Source: Massilia sp. METH4 (lineage in GTDB: Bacteria; Pseudomonadota; Gammaproteobacteria; Burkholderiales; Burkholderiaceae_D). Taken from it: a DNA stretch of 64,000 nucleotides. The position numbers and the translations under genes were made by a program. Positions 43,554 through 52,508 of this stretch are shown here, one piece after another. Position 1 is the first letter of the stretch. Every line of letters starts with the position of its first letter. Location of the stretch: NCBI RefSeq assembly GCF_037094685.1, contig NZ_CP146614.1, forward strand, positions 4,154,001 through 4,218,000, given 5' to 3'. Below the pieces are notes generated by a model. That model ran no database searches and was not told the origin of the DNA. It saw nothing but the letters and a program-made list of their open reading frames with translations.

Positions 43554-44167
43554 ACCAGCCCTTTACGATCTTGCGCGGTGTCGCCGCGCCCCTCGATCGC
43601 GCCAACGTCGATACCGATGCAATCATTCCGGCCCGTTTCATGAAGACAATCAAGCGTAGCGGCCTGGGCGCACACCTGTTCGACAGCTGGCGTTACGGTG
43701 TGGATGGGCTGGCCGAGCCGACGTTCGTGCTCAACCAGCCTGCATACCGCAATACGTCCATTCTCGTGGCGAACGACAATTTCGGCTGCGGCTCATCGCG
43801 TGAACATGCGGTCTGGGCCCTGGCAGACTTCGGCATCCGCTGCGTGATCGCGCCCGGCTTTGCCGAAATATTCCAGAACAATGCGATGAAAAACGGTCTC
43901 CTGCCGGTCGTACTGCAGAAAGCCGACGTCAGGCATTTGCTGGACAGTATTGGCTCGTCGCCAGGCGTTGAAATCACTGTCGACTTGCCCGGGCAATGCG
44001 TCAAGCACGCCGGTGCGCGCTACGAATTCGATATCGACCACACCAGGAAGGATCGCCTGGTTCGCGGTGTCGATGACATCGGCATGACACTGCTGCAGGA
44101 AGACGCAATCAGGCTGCACGAAATTCGACAGCGCCGTTTCATGCCCTGGCTATTCAACGATATTTGA
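43550..44167 (+). CDS. Aconitase-family hydratase small subunit (LeuD-like)
   Basis: This 205-residue swivel-domain subunit pairs with the preceding large subunit. The active-site loop is [15 protein letters not shown], and the N-terminus reads [15 protein letters not shown]. Length is close to E. coli LeuD (201). The substrate-specificity loop after IIPARF reads [10 protein letters not shown], as in isopropylmalate enzymes. That keeps a true leucine role possible, although no other leucine gene is nearby. Confidence 0.87.
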   Translation: MNQPFTILRGVAAPLDRANVDTDAIIPARFMKTIKRSGLGAHLFDSWRYGVDGLAEPTFVLNQPAYRNTSILVANDNFGCGSSREHAVWALADFGIRCVIAPGFAEIFQNNAMKNGLLPVVLQKADVRHLLDSIGSSPGVEITVDLPGQCVKHAGARYEFDIDHTRKDRLVRGVDDIGMTLLQEDAIRLHEIRQRRFMPWLFNDI

Positions 44168-44176
44168 GAGAAGACT

Positions 44177-45880
44177 ATGGAACAGATTGGTCAGTTTCGC
44201 TACACAAAATTTGCGACGACCCTGCCGGACCTGGTGGACGGCCGCGACAGCAAGCGCCACCGCATCGTCATCTGTGGCGGGGGGCCGGTCGGCATGGTAA
44301 CGGCGCTGGGCCTGGCACGTCATGGGATCGCCTCGACCATCGTCGAAGCTGACGACTCGGTGTGTGTCGGCAGCCGCGCGGCGTGCGTGTCCCGCCGCAG
44401 CCTGGAAATCATTGAGCAACTGGGCGTATTGAAGCCCTTTCTCGACAAGGCGCTTCCCTGGACGGGGGGGCGCAGTTATTACAGGACAAAGGAAGTGTTC
44501 CAGTTCGAAATGCCGCATGATGCGAACCAGAAGCTCCCGCCGATGGTCAATTTGCAGCAGTATTACATTGAACAGTTCCTCCTGGACGAGATCGGCAAGT
44601 ACGCCGGGTTGATCGAAGTGCGCTGGGCCTCGCGCGTGAGCAAACTCGATCGTCGTGCGGATGGCTGCACGATAACTGTCGTCAACGTGCTTGGCGAATA
44701 CCAGATGGAAGCCGACTGGCTGATCGCCACCGATGGCGGCCAGAGCTTCGTTCGCAACGCGCTGGACCTGAAGCTCAAGGGCATTGCCTACGAAGGCAAG
44801 TACGTTATCGCCGACATCGAGATGCAAAGCGATGCCCCCGCGGAGCGGCGAGCGTGGTTCGATCCACCGTCGAATCCGGGATCCACCATGCTGATGCACC
44901 GTCAGCCCGACAACGTCTGGCGCATCGATTACCAGGTCCCGGACAACGTCGATCCTGAGGAAGCGATTCGGGAGGAAAACGTGCTGCCCATCGTGGAAAA
45001 ACACCTGGCCATGCTTGGCGAGCGGCAACCATGGAAACCGGTGTGGCTCAGCATCTATCGGGCCGGCGCAATGACCCTCGACAGCTATTGGCATGGCCGG
45101 GTCCTGTTTGCCGGGAACGCCGCCCACGTGGTTCCCATCTTCGGCGTGCGAGGTCTTAATTCCGGCATTGACGATGCTTACAACCTGGCGTGGAAACTCG
45201 CTTTTGTCGTCAAGGGCCTGGCTCCGCAAGAACTGCTGGCCACCTACAGCGAGGAGAGGGTACAGGCATTTCATGAAAATATTTCCTATGCAACCAAGAG
45301 CACGGAATTCATGGCGCCGCCTTCGCGCGGCTACCAGTTGATGCGCGAGGCAGCGTTGTCGCTGGCCGAGAAGCATCCGGTCCTGTGCTCCCTGCTGAAT
45401 CCACGGCAGACATCGCCCATCGTGTACCAGGACTCCCATTTGAACACCCCGGCCGACCCTCGGGAAGATTTCGCAGGCGGTCCTGCCCCCGGCGCTGTCC
45501 TGCTGGAATGCCCGATTCGCCTGGCCAGCGCGCCGGACGCCCCGGCCTATCTGACGGATCTTCTATCTGAGGGTTTCACGATCCTGGATTTCTCGACGGA
45601 CGGATCGATGCATGCCGGTGTCGCAGCTGCACTGGAACAACTCGGGAGCGATGGCATACCGGTCCAGGTGTGCATCGCGACCCGTACGCCGGATGCGCGA
45701 ACCGACGTACGTGCCACGCATTGCGCGCTCGATCACACGGGTAACCTGTTCGACCTCTACGATGGCGAGCCAGGCACGGTCTACCTGGTGCGGCCGGACG
45801 GCCATATCGCCGGCCGTTGGCGCAATGTCGGGGCAGAGGCGTTGCAGACGGCAGTCTACCGGGCGCTCGCCAAAATATAA
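44177..45880 (+). CDS. FAD-dependent aromatic hydroxylase, first copy
   Basis: This 567-residue flavoprotein monooxygenase of the PheA/MhpA/TfdB type has FAD dinucleotide fold IVICGGGPVGMVTALGLARH (about 29-48) and GSRAACVSRRSLEI. The middle DG-type motif is WLIATDGGQSFVR, and the second FAD motif is LFAGNAAHVVPIFGVRGLN. The usual GDAAH is GNAAH here. A C-terminal thioredoxin-like domain (about 430-567) is typical. It probably uses NAD(P)H and O2 to hydroxylate a phenolic acid. It is similar to the protein at 61696-63360. Confidence 0.88.
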   Translation: MEQIGQFRYTKFATTLPDLVDGRDSKRHRIVICGGGPVGMVTALGLARHGIASTIVEADDSVCVGSRAACVSRRSLEIIEQLGVLKPFLDKALPWTGGRSYYRTKEVFQFEMPHDANQKLPPMVNLQQYYIEQFLLDEIGKYAGLIEVRWASRVSKLDRRADGCTITVVNVLGEYQMEADWLIATDGGQSFVRNALDLKLKGIAYEGKYVIADIEMQSDAPAERRAWFDPPSNPGSTMLMHRQPDNVWRIDYQVPDNVDPEEAIREENVLPIVEKHLAMLGERQPWKPVWLSIYRAGAMTLDSYWHGRVLFAGNAAHVVPIFGVRGLNSGIDDAYNLAWKLAFVVKGLAPQELLATYSEERVQAFHENISYATKSTEFMAPPSRGYQLMREAALSLAEKHPVLCSLLNPRQTSPIVYQDSHLNTPADPREDFAGGPAPGAVLLECPIRLASAPDAPAYLTDLLSEGFTILDFSTDGSMHAGVAAALEQLGSDGIPVQVCIATRTPDARTDVRATHCALDHTGNLFDLYDGEPGTVYLVRPDGHIAGRWRNVGAEALQTAVYRALAKI

Positions 45881-45889
45881 GGACAGCAG

Positions 45890-46117
45890 ATGAAACAGCA
45901 ACAACTGACCGCCGTCGAACGGGATGAAGTTTATTCGACACTCAGCCAGCGAGTGACCAGTGTCGGCACGGCCCAGGAATCGCTATACCTTGCCAGGCTG
46001 GTATTGCTTATGGCCGAGGCGATTGCCGACAAGACGCACATCCTGCGCTTGCTGGAAGAAGCGGGGGAGGGCATGGAGCGCGTACCCTGCGACGGACCGA
46101 AGACGGGTTCTTTCTGA
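45890..46117 (+). CDS. Small DUF2783-like protein after the hydroxylase
   Basis: This 75-residue acidic helical protein begins 9 bases after the hydroxylase. The pattern Y..L......L..A.LVLL.A..I....L..LLE aligns with the DUF2783 protein at 63357-63569, which also directly follows an FAD hydroxylase. The DUF assignment is weaker here. It may be a partner or stabiliser of the hydroxylase; no biochemical role is known to me. Confidence 0.65.
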   Translation: MKQQQLTAVERDEVYSTLSQRVTSVGTAQESLYLARLVLLMAEAIADKTHILRLLEEAGEGMERVPCDGPKTGSF

Positions 46118-46162
46118 TATGCCGGGGCGCCATGCGCCCCGCAACGGCTGGCATGGCGCCGA

Positions 46163-47566
46163 TCAGGCCAGCGTATGCGGCCACAGCTCGACGCTGACCC
46201 TTGTGCCGGGGTGTGTACTGTCGATGCGCAGGGCATGGTCATGCAGGCGCACCACGGCCGAGACGATGCCCAGCCCGAAACCCGGCATGCTCCGTGTACG
46301 GCTTGCCGGCAGGCGGGAAGCGCCCTGCAGCACGGCGTTATGCTGGTCCGACGGCATGCCTGGTCCCCGATCGCTGATGGACATCATCGGGCCCTGCGCC
46401 GTGTCGACGAGCGTAATTGCAATCGGCGTGTTGTCCGGGCCGAATTTGATCGCATTGTCGAGCAGGTTGCTGAATGCTTCGAAGAGCAAAGCCTGGTCGC
46501 CCGATATCGGCCGGCAGGCTTGCACCTGCAGCGATAGTGTAATGCCGCGCTCCTCCCCCAGCGGTTCATACAGCTCCGCCAGTTCTACCACCAGCGCACC
46601 GATGTCGACCATGTCGAAGCGGCCGCGCCGCTGCAGCGCGCCTATCTCGGAAATGCGCAGCAGTGCGCGAAAGCGGTGCAGTAGCATGTCCGTTTCTTCG
46701 CCTGCCCGCTCGATTAGACCGGCGATGCCAGCATCGCCATTTGCCTGTGCACGCTCCGCACTCTGGCGCAGCAGGGTACGAACGTGCGAAAGCGGTGTAC
46801 GCAAGTCATGGGCAATGCCGTCGCAGGCGCCTTTGACCTCGCTGATCAGACTCTCGATCTGACCCAGCATCTGATTGATCAACTGGCTCTGCATCGCGAG
46901 TTCGTCTCCGCCGGTCTCGGGCAGCCGTTGGTCCAGGTCTCCGGCGGCAATGAGCAACGTGGTGCGGCGGATTTCATCGAGACGCGTGAGCTGGCGTAGC
47001 GAGAGGACGGTGGCGTATGCGAGGCCCGCCACCAGGCACAGGGTACCGCCGCTGATCAGCAGGACGATGAGGGAGCTGCGAATACTGAGCAGGTGGGAAA
47101 CGTCGCGTGCGATAACCAGCAGCCTGCCGTCGGGACGCCGCCCGAGCGAGGCATATACCACCGGAGGATTTGCATGTCCCGCGATGCGCAGCCCACTGTG
47201 CAGGGTATGCGATTCGCCGTCGGGCTTCAGCGCCGCTGGCAACGCCAGTATCTTTCCGGCGACATGCCGGCCGTCGGCCTCGAACAACCCATAGTAGACG
47301 ACGCGCAGTCGTTCCTTTGCCAGCGTGGCGTCAACGGTCTGGACCAGCTGGCTATCGTCGATGGCATCGAAGTACACTCGCTGCCAGTGCATGATCACGT
47401 CGGCGAAGTTGAGCATGTTGGCCGTGACGGTATAGCCGACATAGCCGAGCAGGGTCACGATGACGAACGCGAAGCCAACGGCGTAGACCGACAACCAGCG
47501 GAACGCGCTCGTCGACCATTGCTGTCGTGCATTCGTGCCGAACAGGGCGTGGAGCACCCTAGGCAC
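46163..47566 (-). CDS. Sensor histidine kinase, intact paralogue
   Basis: This 467-residue kinase is the same length as the copy at 30204 and collinear throughout. It has TM helices about 21-43 and 163-187, HAMP, H-box AHDLRTPLSHV with His253, N-box DNAIKFGPD, G1 DRGPGM and G2 GFGLGIV. The GTG at 47566 overlaps the response regulator stop, and GTG at 47557 is an alternative. The periplasmic region (about 45-160) differs most from its paralogue, so the ligands may differ. It is probably linked to control of the minus-strand Rieske/transport block. Confidence 0.9.
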   Translation of the reverse strand: MPRVLHALFGTNARQQWSTSAFRWLSVYAVGFAFVIVTLLGYVGYTVTANMLNFADVIMHWQRVYFDAIDDSQLVQTVDATLAKERLRVVYYGLFEADGRHVAGKILALPAALKPDGESHTLHSGLRIAGHANPPVVYASLGRRPDGRLLVIARDVSHLLSIRSSLIVLLISGGTLCLVAGLAYATVLSLRQLTRLDEIRRTTLLIAAGDLDQRLPETGGDELAMQSQLINQMLGQIESLISEVKGACDGIAHDLRTPLSHVRTLLRQSAERAQANGDAGIAGLIERAGEETDMLLHRFRALLRISEIGALQRRGRFDMVDIGALVVELAELYEPLGEERGITLSLQVQACRPISGDQALLFEAFSNLLDNAIKFGPDNTPIAITLVDTAQGPMMSISDRGPGMPSDQHNAVLQGASRLPASRTRSMPGFGLGIVSAVVRLHDHALRIDSTHPGTRVSVELWPHTLA

Positions 47567-48260
47567 CGGAAGAACTCCTGCCGAGCATATATCCGGTGCC
47601 GCGCACCGTCTGCATGGAAAGCCCGGAGGCGGTCCAATCGATTTTCTTGCGCAGTCGGCCCATATGGACATTGATAAGGTTGGTGCCGGGATCGAAGTGG
47701 TAGCCCCACACGGCTTCGAAGAGCATGGTGCGGGTGATGTTCTTGCCTGGATGGCGAAGCATGAATTCGAGGAGGCGAAATTCGGTCGGCAGCAGCACCA
47801 CTTCCTTCCCGTGGCAGAAGACCTTGCGGGCAATCAGGTCCATCGTCAGCGCACCCAGAGCGAGGGCCGCAGTTTCCCTGGGCTCGTCGTCGTCATTGCG
47901 GCGGAGCATTACTTCCAGCCTTGCGGCGAGTTCTTCAGGGTCGAAAGGCTTGGTCAGGTAATCGTCGCCGCCGGCCCGCAGACCGCACACGCGCTCGTCG
48001 ACATCGCCCAGTGCGCTCAGCATGAGTACCGGTGTCTTCGCCCGCATGGCGCGCATGGTCTTGATGATGGTCAGGCCGTCGACGCCGGGCAGCATGCGAT
48101 CGAGCGTGATCGCGGCGTAGTTGCCGCTCAGCGCACGCACGAGTCCGCTGGATCCGTCGCTGGCCCAGTCGACGCTGTAGCCGCGCTTTTGCAGTTCGTC
48201 GATGATTTCCTGCGCCGTAATCGGATCGTCCTCGATTGTCAATATGCGCGAGAGGGTCAC
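47559..48260 (-). CDS. OmpR/PhoB-type response regulator, second copy
   Basis: This is a 233-residue regulator with an acidic pocket (EDD), phospho-acceptor Asp54 (ITLDRMLPG), conserved Lys (TKPFDPEE) and a canonical winged-helix end NVHMGRLRKKIDW. The GTG at 48260 is chosen because GGGAG lies 7 bases upstream and the N-terminus then matches the first copy. An ATG at 48296 without a Shine-Dalgarno would add 12 residues. It overlaps the kinase gene. Confidence 0.92.
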   Translation of the reverse strand: MTLSRILTIEDDPITAQEIIDELQKRGYSVDWASDGSSGLVRALSGNYAAITLDRMLPGVDGLTIIKTMRAMRAKTPVLMLSALGDVDERVCGLRAGGDDYLTKPFDPEELAARLEVMLRRNDDDEPRETAALALGALTMDLIARKVFCHGKEVVLLPTEFRLLEFMLRHPGKNITRTMLFEAVWGYHFDPGTNLINVHMGRLRKKIDWTASGLSMQTVRGTGYMLGRSSSGA

Positions 48261-48569
48261 GGGTACAGCTCCCTGGGTAGCAATGTTGAAGTTCATGCAT
48301 CATACACTGCAGGCGTAATGGCCTGCGATGGCGCCCGATATGGCTCGGCATGGCGTGCAAGTGGAGGCAGAATGGCCTCGCGACGTGAGCTCCCCCTTCG
48401 CAATGATACCGCCATGACTGCGCGCAGGGCTGGGTGAAGCCAGGCGATGGGGCACCAGGCCCGGCATGGCAGCCTCACGGTGGGACGGTACGCTTCCAGG
48501 AAGACAATGACTTCGGGTATGCATGGGCGGGCGTGGCCGCAAGCGGCCGGGGGGCTGCGATATCCCTGT

Positions 48570-49115
48570 TCAGCTACCGTTCACGACAAGGCTGGCCGGC
48601 GGCGTGGAGCGCATGTATCCCGCCGTGCCGCCGCGGATAAATGAGGGAACGGCCTGTCCCTGGGCCAGCAGTGTGGCCTGCCAATGTTCGGTCTGACTCT
48701 GCGCATCGAATACGGCGACCACGTTGCCTCCGTCATCGAGGATCAGCATGGCGCCATACACGATGAAGACCACGTCGGTAACGCCGGTATTGTCGTCGTC
48801 GACCTTCAGGGTGTGCGTTGATCCCGGCGGTTCGTAGAGATAGGATCCCGCAGTGTTCGGTGGCGAGTCGGGGTACTCGAGGTAGCGCCAGCTGCCAGCA
48901 AGCGTGTACGCATGCACGATTCCCGTATGCTTGTGGGTCGGTAGCTGCATGCCTGGCTGGAACCGGATGCGCACGGTCGTCACGGCGGCTTCGATATCGG
49001 CCTGCAGCAACATCAGGTCGAGGCCCGGGGAAGTGTAATCCCTGGCGTATGGGAAGTTATTGGTGTCGACGTGCAGCGACTCGGGAATATCGCCTTGCTG
49101 TACTTGGTTTTTCAC
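48570..49115 (-). CDS. Cupin of the 2,4'-dihydroxyacetophenone dioxygenase family, second copy
   Basis: This is a 181-residue cupin with a GTG start and a strong Shine-Dalgarno (GGAGGAG). It aligns over its full length with the 38808 copy: IPESLHVDTNNFPYARD, LPTHKHTGIVHAYTLAG and EPPGSTHTLKVDDDNTG. The metal-site His and Glu residues are kept. It lies between the Rieske oxygenases and the two-component system on the same strand, suggesting a shared operon. Confidence 0.86.
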   Translation of the reverse strand: MKNQVQQGDIPESLHVDTNNFPYARDYTSPGLDLMLLQADIEAAVTTVRIRFQPGMQLPTHKHTGIVHAYTLAGSWRYLEYPDSPPNTAGSYLYEPPGSTHTLKVDDDNTGVTDVVFIVYGAMLILDDGGNVVAVFDAQSQTEHWQATLLAQGQAVPSFIRGGTAGYMRSTPPASLVVNGS

Positions 49116-49187
49116 GGGACTCTCCTCCAGATTACAACGATCGGTGTGAAACGCTTCTAGTTTTTATAGAATGAGGCGCCAGGGGCG

Positions 49188-50327
49188 TCAGGCGCTCTGT
49201 TCCTGCCGGATCGGGATTACCCCTGCACCGGCACGCGCCTGTTGCTCGGCATCGGCGCGGCGCTTCAGGTAGCGCCGCATCGCTACCGACGGGCCATCGG
49301 CCCCTACCGACATCTCGTACATCTCGTCCGGATCGGTGTCGCGCCACACCTGCTCGAGCGCGGCCAGGCCGTCGACGTCCTCGTAGAACGCGGCGAACAG
49401 GTTCTCGTGCATGAACTCGGTAATGTGCTCGTCGTCCTGGGCAAAGTCGCGGCCGTGGATGATGAAGTAGTGGCTCGACGAATGGGTCTGTGGAGTCAGC
49501 AGGTGTGCAGTCTTGATGCGCGAGATGTTGCGCTGCGCTTCCGGCAGGGCGCTGTCGTAGAAGCTCACGTTTACCTGATGGAAAGCGGGCGACTTGAATT
49601 CCGAGGTGACGATGCGCGCCGCTGTATTGCAGTCGACCAGCCCCGTTGGCGTGGCCCAGACCGGCGGCAGGGTAGTCGGTACCACGTCACGGTGCAGGGC
49701 GAAATAGCCATCCTTGAGCTCTGTGCGGAACGGCGCCTTGGCGTAGTCCGGCGTGCCGATTGTCTCTGCGTGCAGGAACGACAGGTGGGTCAGGTCGAGC
49801 AGGTTTTCATGCATGCTCACGTAGTTCGATTGGAGATCGAAGTAGCCTTTCGACGTTTGCCACTCGGCCGATTCCAGCCACGCCTGGTCGCGCAGCAGGG
49901 TTTCATCGGCCAGGGCCGGGTCGCCCATCCAGATCCATACCAGCTGCCCGCGCTCGACCAACTTGTAGTTCTGCACGCCGATTCCCTTCGGGCAGGTCGC
50001 CGCCGAGGGCACGTCGACGCAGTCGCCGTTGGCGTCGTAGCGGAAGCCGTGATAGCCGCACACGACGGTGTCGCCCTCAAGCGCACCCCGCGAGAGGGGA
50101 TAGGCGCGGTGCGCACAGCGGTCTGTCAATGCGACCGGCTGCCCTTGCTCGGTGCGAAACAGCACCAGGCGTTTGCCCAGCAGGGTGCGTGGCAGTAACT
50201 CGTGCTTGAGTTCGTCAACGAAGGCGGCCACGTACCACTCGTTGTAGATGAATTCGGTGCTGCGGTTGGCCATGCTGGCCGTGCTTTTCTGTACGGCCTG
50301 CAGCGTTCGTGCGGATAGTTTGCTCAT
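49188..50327 (-). CDS. Rieske aromatic oxygenase, first of a tandem pair
   Basis: This is a 379-residue VanA-type oxygenase component. The Rieske 2Fe-2S site is CAHRAYPLSRG and CGYHGFRYD (about 73-98), the mononuclear iron site DLTHLSFLH (about 180), with a distal Asp expected. AAGGAG precedes the ATG. It probably forms a two-component O-demethylase or hydroxylase with the reductase at 51541. The substrate is unknown. The N-terminus has about 20 extra residues before the conserved NEWYVAAF. Confidence 0.9.
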   Translation of the reverse strand: MSKLSARTLQAVQKSTASMANRSTEFIYNEWYVAAFVDELKHELLPRTLLGKRLVLFRTEQGQPVALTDRCAHRAYPLSRGALEGDTVVCGYHGFRYDANGDCVDVPSAATCPKGIGVQNYKLVERGQLVWIWMGDPALADETLLRDQAWLESAEWQTSKGYFDLQSNYVSMHENLLDLTHLSFLHAETIGTPDYAKAPFRTELKDGYFALHRDVVPTTLPPVWATPTGLVDCNTAARIVTSEFKSPAFHQVNVSFYDSALPEAQRNISRIKTAHLLTPQTHSSSHYFIIHGRDFAQDDEHITEFMHENLFAAFYEDVDGLAALEQVWRDTDPDEMYEMSVGADGPSVAMRRYLKRRADAEQQARAGAGVIPIRQEQSA

Positions 50328-50343
50328 TGTTTGCTCCTTGTGT

Positions 50344-51426
50344 TCAGGCCAGGACCGATACTGTTTTTACCATCGGGGCCGTGGAGGTCGTCGTTGCCGC
50401 AGTTGCGGTCTCTTCGGCCTTGATCTTCTTGTTCACGAGCCAGCGGTAATGCCCCAGCGCGTTGTCGATTGGCAGTGGCATCATCCTGAACTCCGGATCC
50501 AGCGCCAGCGACGCGTGTTGGGCGTGGATCATGTCCCAGTCTTCCTTGAAGGCGGCAACGACCTGGCCATGCAAGGTTGCGGTGACGCCCGGGTCGTCGA
50601 GCGCGAAGTTATGCGCTTGCGAAAAGAAGTAGTGCGAGCTGTTTTCTGTCTCGGGCGTCAGGGCCTGGGCGCTGCGGAACTGCACCGCGTGGTCGCGGTG
50701 CCCGTCAGTGGCGCCGGTGCCCACGGGAGCACTGCCCGAGTCCATCAGCAGCACGCCCGGCAGCAGGAAGTCGTAGATGTTCCAGCGGTCGACATTGGTC
50801 TCCCAGCCGGTGAGCCTGTGGACAAAGGGTGCCGGCGGCCCGTTTTCGAACCACCGGGTAATGCGCACACCGTTGTCAAGCCGGTCAACCTTGGCGCGCC
50901 CTTCAGCATAGCCCGCGCTTCCGCCGAGGGTCGTTTCGTGCAGAAAGGGCAGATGCGAAAAGTCGAGCAGGTTGTCAGCGATCAGCAGGTGGCTAACGTT
51001 GTAGTGGATGTAGTCGGGCTGGTAGCGCCAGTTCGGGCTGTCGAGCCAGAACGTGTCGGGTATCAGTGCGGGATTGGCCGCGGCCGGGTCGCCCATCCAG
51101 ATCCAGACCCACTTGTTGCGCTCGACCACAGGGAAGGCGCGCACGCAGGCGGCCGGCGGAATGCGGTCGCTGCCAGGAATCTGGGAACAGGCGCCGTTGC
51201 TTTCAAAGCGCAGGCCGTGATACATGCAGCGCACGGCGTCGCCTTCGATGCGGCCTTTCGACAGCGGTGCGCCGCGGTGCGGGCAGCGGTCGTGCAGAGC
51301 ACGGATCGCACCATCGGCGGCGCGGAACATGACGATCGGGATTGAGGTGATGGTGCGGGCGAACATCTCGCCAGCCTTGACTTCATGCGACCAGGCGGCC
51401 ACATACCAAGTGTTCTTGATAAACAT
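50344..51426 (-). CDS. Rieske aromatic oxygenase, second of a tandem pair
   Basis: This is a 360-residue VanA-type oxygenase with Rieske motifs CPHRGAPLSKG and CMYHGLRFE (about 48-72) and the non-haem iron site NLLDFSHLPFLHE (about 150). It begins MFIKNTWYVAAWSHE, the usual VanA start. Its stop is 16 bases before the first-copy start, so the two are cotranscribed. Different lengths and sequences suggest two substrates or sequential steps rather than a recent duplication. Confidence 0.92.
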   Translation of the reverse strand: MFIKNTWYVAAWSHEVKAGEMFARTITSIPIVMFRAADGAIRALHDRCPHRGAPLSKGRIEGDAVRCMYHGLRFESNGACSQIPGSDRIPPAACVRAFPVVERNKWVWIWMGDPAAANPALIPDTFWLDSPNWRYQPDYIHYNVSHLLIADNLLDFSHLPFLHETTLGGSAGYAEGRAKVDRLDNGVRITRWFENGPPAPFVHRLTGWETNVDRWNIYDFLLPGVLLMDSGSAPVGTGATDGHRDHAVQFRSAQALTPETENSSHYFFSQAHNFALDDPGVTATLHGQVVAAFKEDWDMIHAQHASLALDPEFRMMPLPIDNALGHYRWLVNKKIKAEETATAATTTSTAPMVKTVSVLA

Positions 51427-51540
51427 TGTCGTCTCCGTCTTGGCTAGCTGTCGTGAATCTGGCAGCTAACTGTATGAATCGGTTGTAGGCACGTTCGATA
51501 CCGCTGCGGCGCACCCCGGATGGGGCACGCCGGGCAGTGG

Positions 51541-52497
51541 CTATAAGTCGAGGACCAGGCAGGCCGAGCGCGCCCGCGAACAGCAGGGCGTCATCTGGTC
51601 ATTGGCTATGTGCTCGTCGTCGGTCAGGTACATGTCGCGATGGTCGGGTTCCCCTGCGAGCACGCGGGTGAGGCAGGTACCGCATACCCCTTGTTCGCAC
51701 GAGACGGGAATGTCGACGCCGTGCTCGGCCAGCACCTGGATGATCGTGCATCCTGCGGGCACTTGCAGTCGCATGCCGCTTTTGGCCAATTCGATGTCGA
51801 AAGCCCCGTCCGGGTCGGCGTCTGCCGACACCGGGGCCGCCGCAAAATACTCGCGCCGCAGCAGGGCCTCCGGCCAGCCGGCCGCGCGCGCGGCGCCGAG
51901 CACATGGTCGATAAAGCCGCCGGGGCCACAGACGTAGACTGGCGTGGTATTCGGGTGCGCCGCCAGGACCGCCGCGATATCGAGCCGCGGCCCCCCGTCG
52001 TCGAGATAGAAAAAGGCCCGTCCATCGCCGGCCGCTTCCGCCAGTTCATCGCGAAATACCAGCTTGGTGGCCGAACGTGCGCAATAGTGCAGCTCGAACT
52101 GGGCGTTGCTGCGCCTCAGCTCCTTGGCGAATGCCAGGATCGGGGTCACGCCGATACCGCCTGCGAACAGCAGCGATCGCGGTGCCTCGCTCAGCGCGAA
52201 GTGATTGCGCGGAGCGCTGATGCGCACCGTATCGCCCACGCGCAAGCGGTCATGCACGGCGATCGAGCCGCCGCGCGAGGCCGGGTCGCGCAGTACCGCG
52301 ATGCGATAGTGGCCGCTTTCAGACGAGTCGTTGCACAGCGAATACTGGCGTACCAGCCCGGGCCCGAGCTTGATGTCGATATGCGCGCCCGCGGTAAACG
52401 GCGGCAGCGGTGTGCCATCGGCAGCCACCAGTTCGAGACTGACGATATCGTCAGCAACCTGCTTTCTGCTCTCAATCCTGACCGACAGGTCGTCCAT
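51541..52497 (-). CDS. VanB-type oxygenase reductase (flavin and ferredoxin domains)
   Basis: This 318-residue reductase has an FMN-binding domain (RQYSLCND), an NAD domain (FAGGIGVTPILAFAKEL and VCGPGGFID) and a C-terminal plant-type 2Fe-2S domain (SCEQGVCGTCLTRVL then PCCSRA). It passes electrons from NAD(P)H to the Rieske oxygenases. AAGGAG precedes the ATG. One reductase serves two oxygenase genes here. Confidence 0.94.
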   Translation of the reverse strand: MDDLSVRIESRKQVADDIVSLELVAADGTPLPPFTAGAHIDIKLGPGLVRQYSLCNDSSESGHYRIAVLRDPASRGGSIAVHDRLRVGDTVRISAPRNHFALSEAPRSLLFAGGIGVTPILAFAKELRRSNAQFELHYCARSATKLVFRDELAEAAGDGRAFFYLDDGGPRLDIAAVLAAHPNTTPVYVCGPGGFIDHVLGAARAAGWPEALLRREYFAAAPVSADADPDGAFDIELAKSGMRLQVPAGCTIIQVLAEHGVDIPVSCEQGVCGTCLTRVLAGEPDHRDMYLTDDEHIANDQMTPCCSRARSACLVLDL

Positions 52498-52508
52498 GCT
52501 TGCTCTCC

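Noticed and set aside
49242..50198. 318-codon plus-strand frame opposite the first Rieske oxygenase
   Set aside because: No domain features; the opposite strand has intact Rieske and iron-site motifs.
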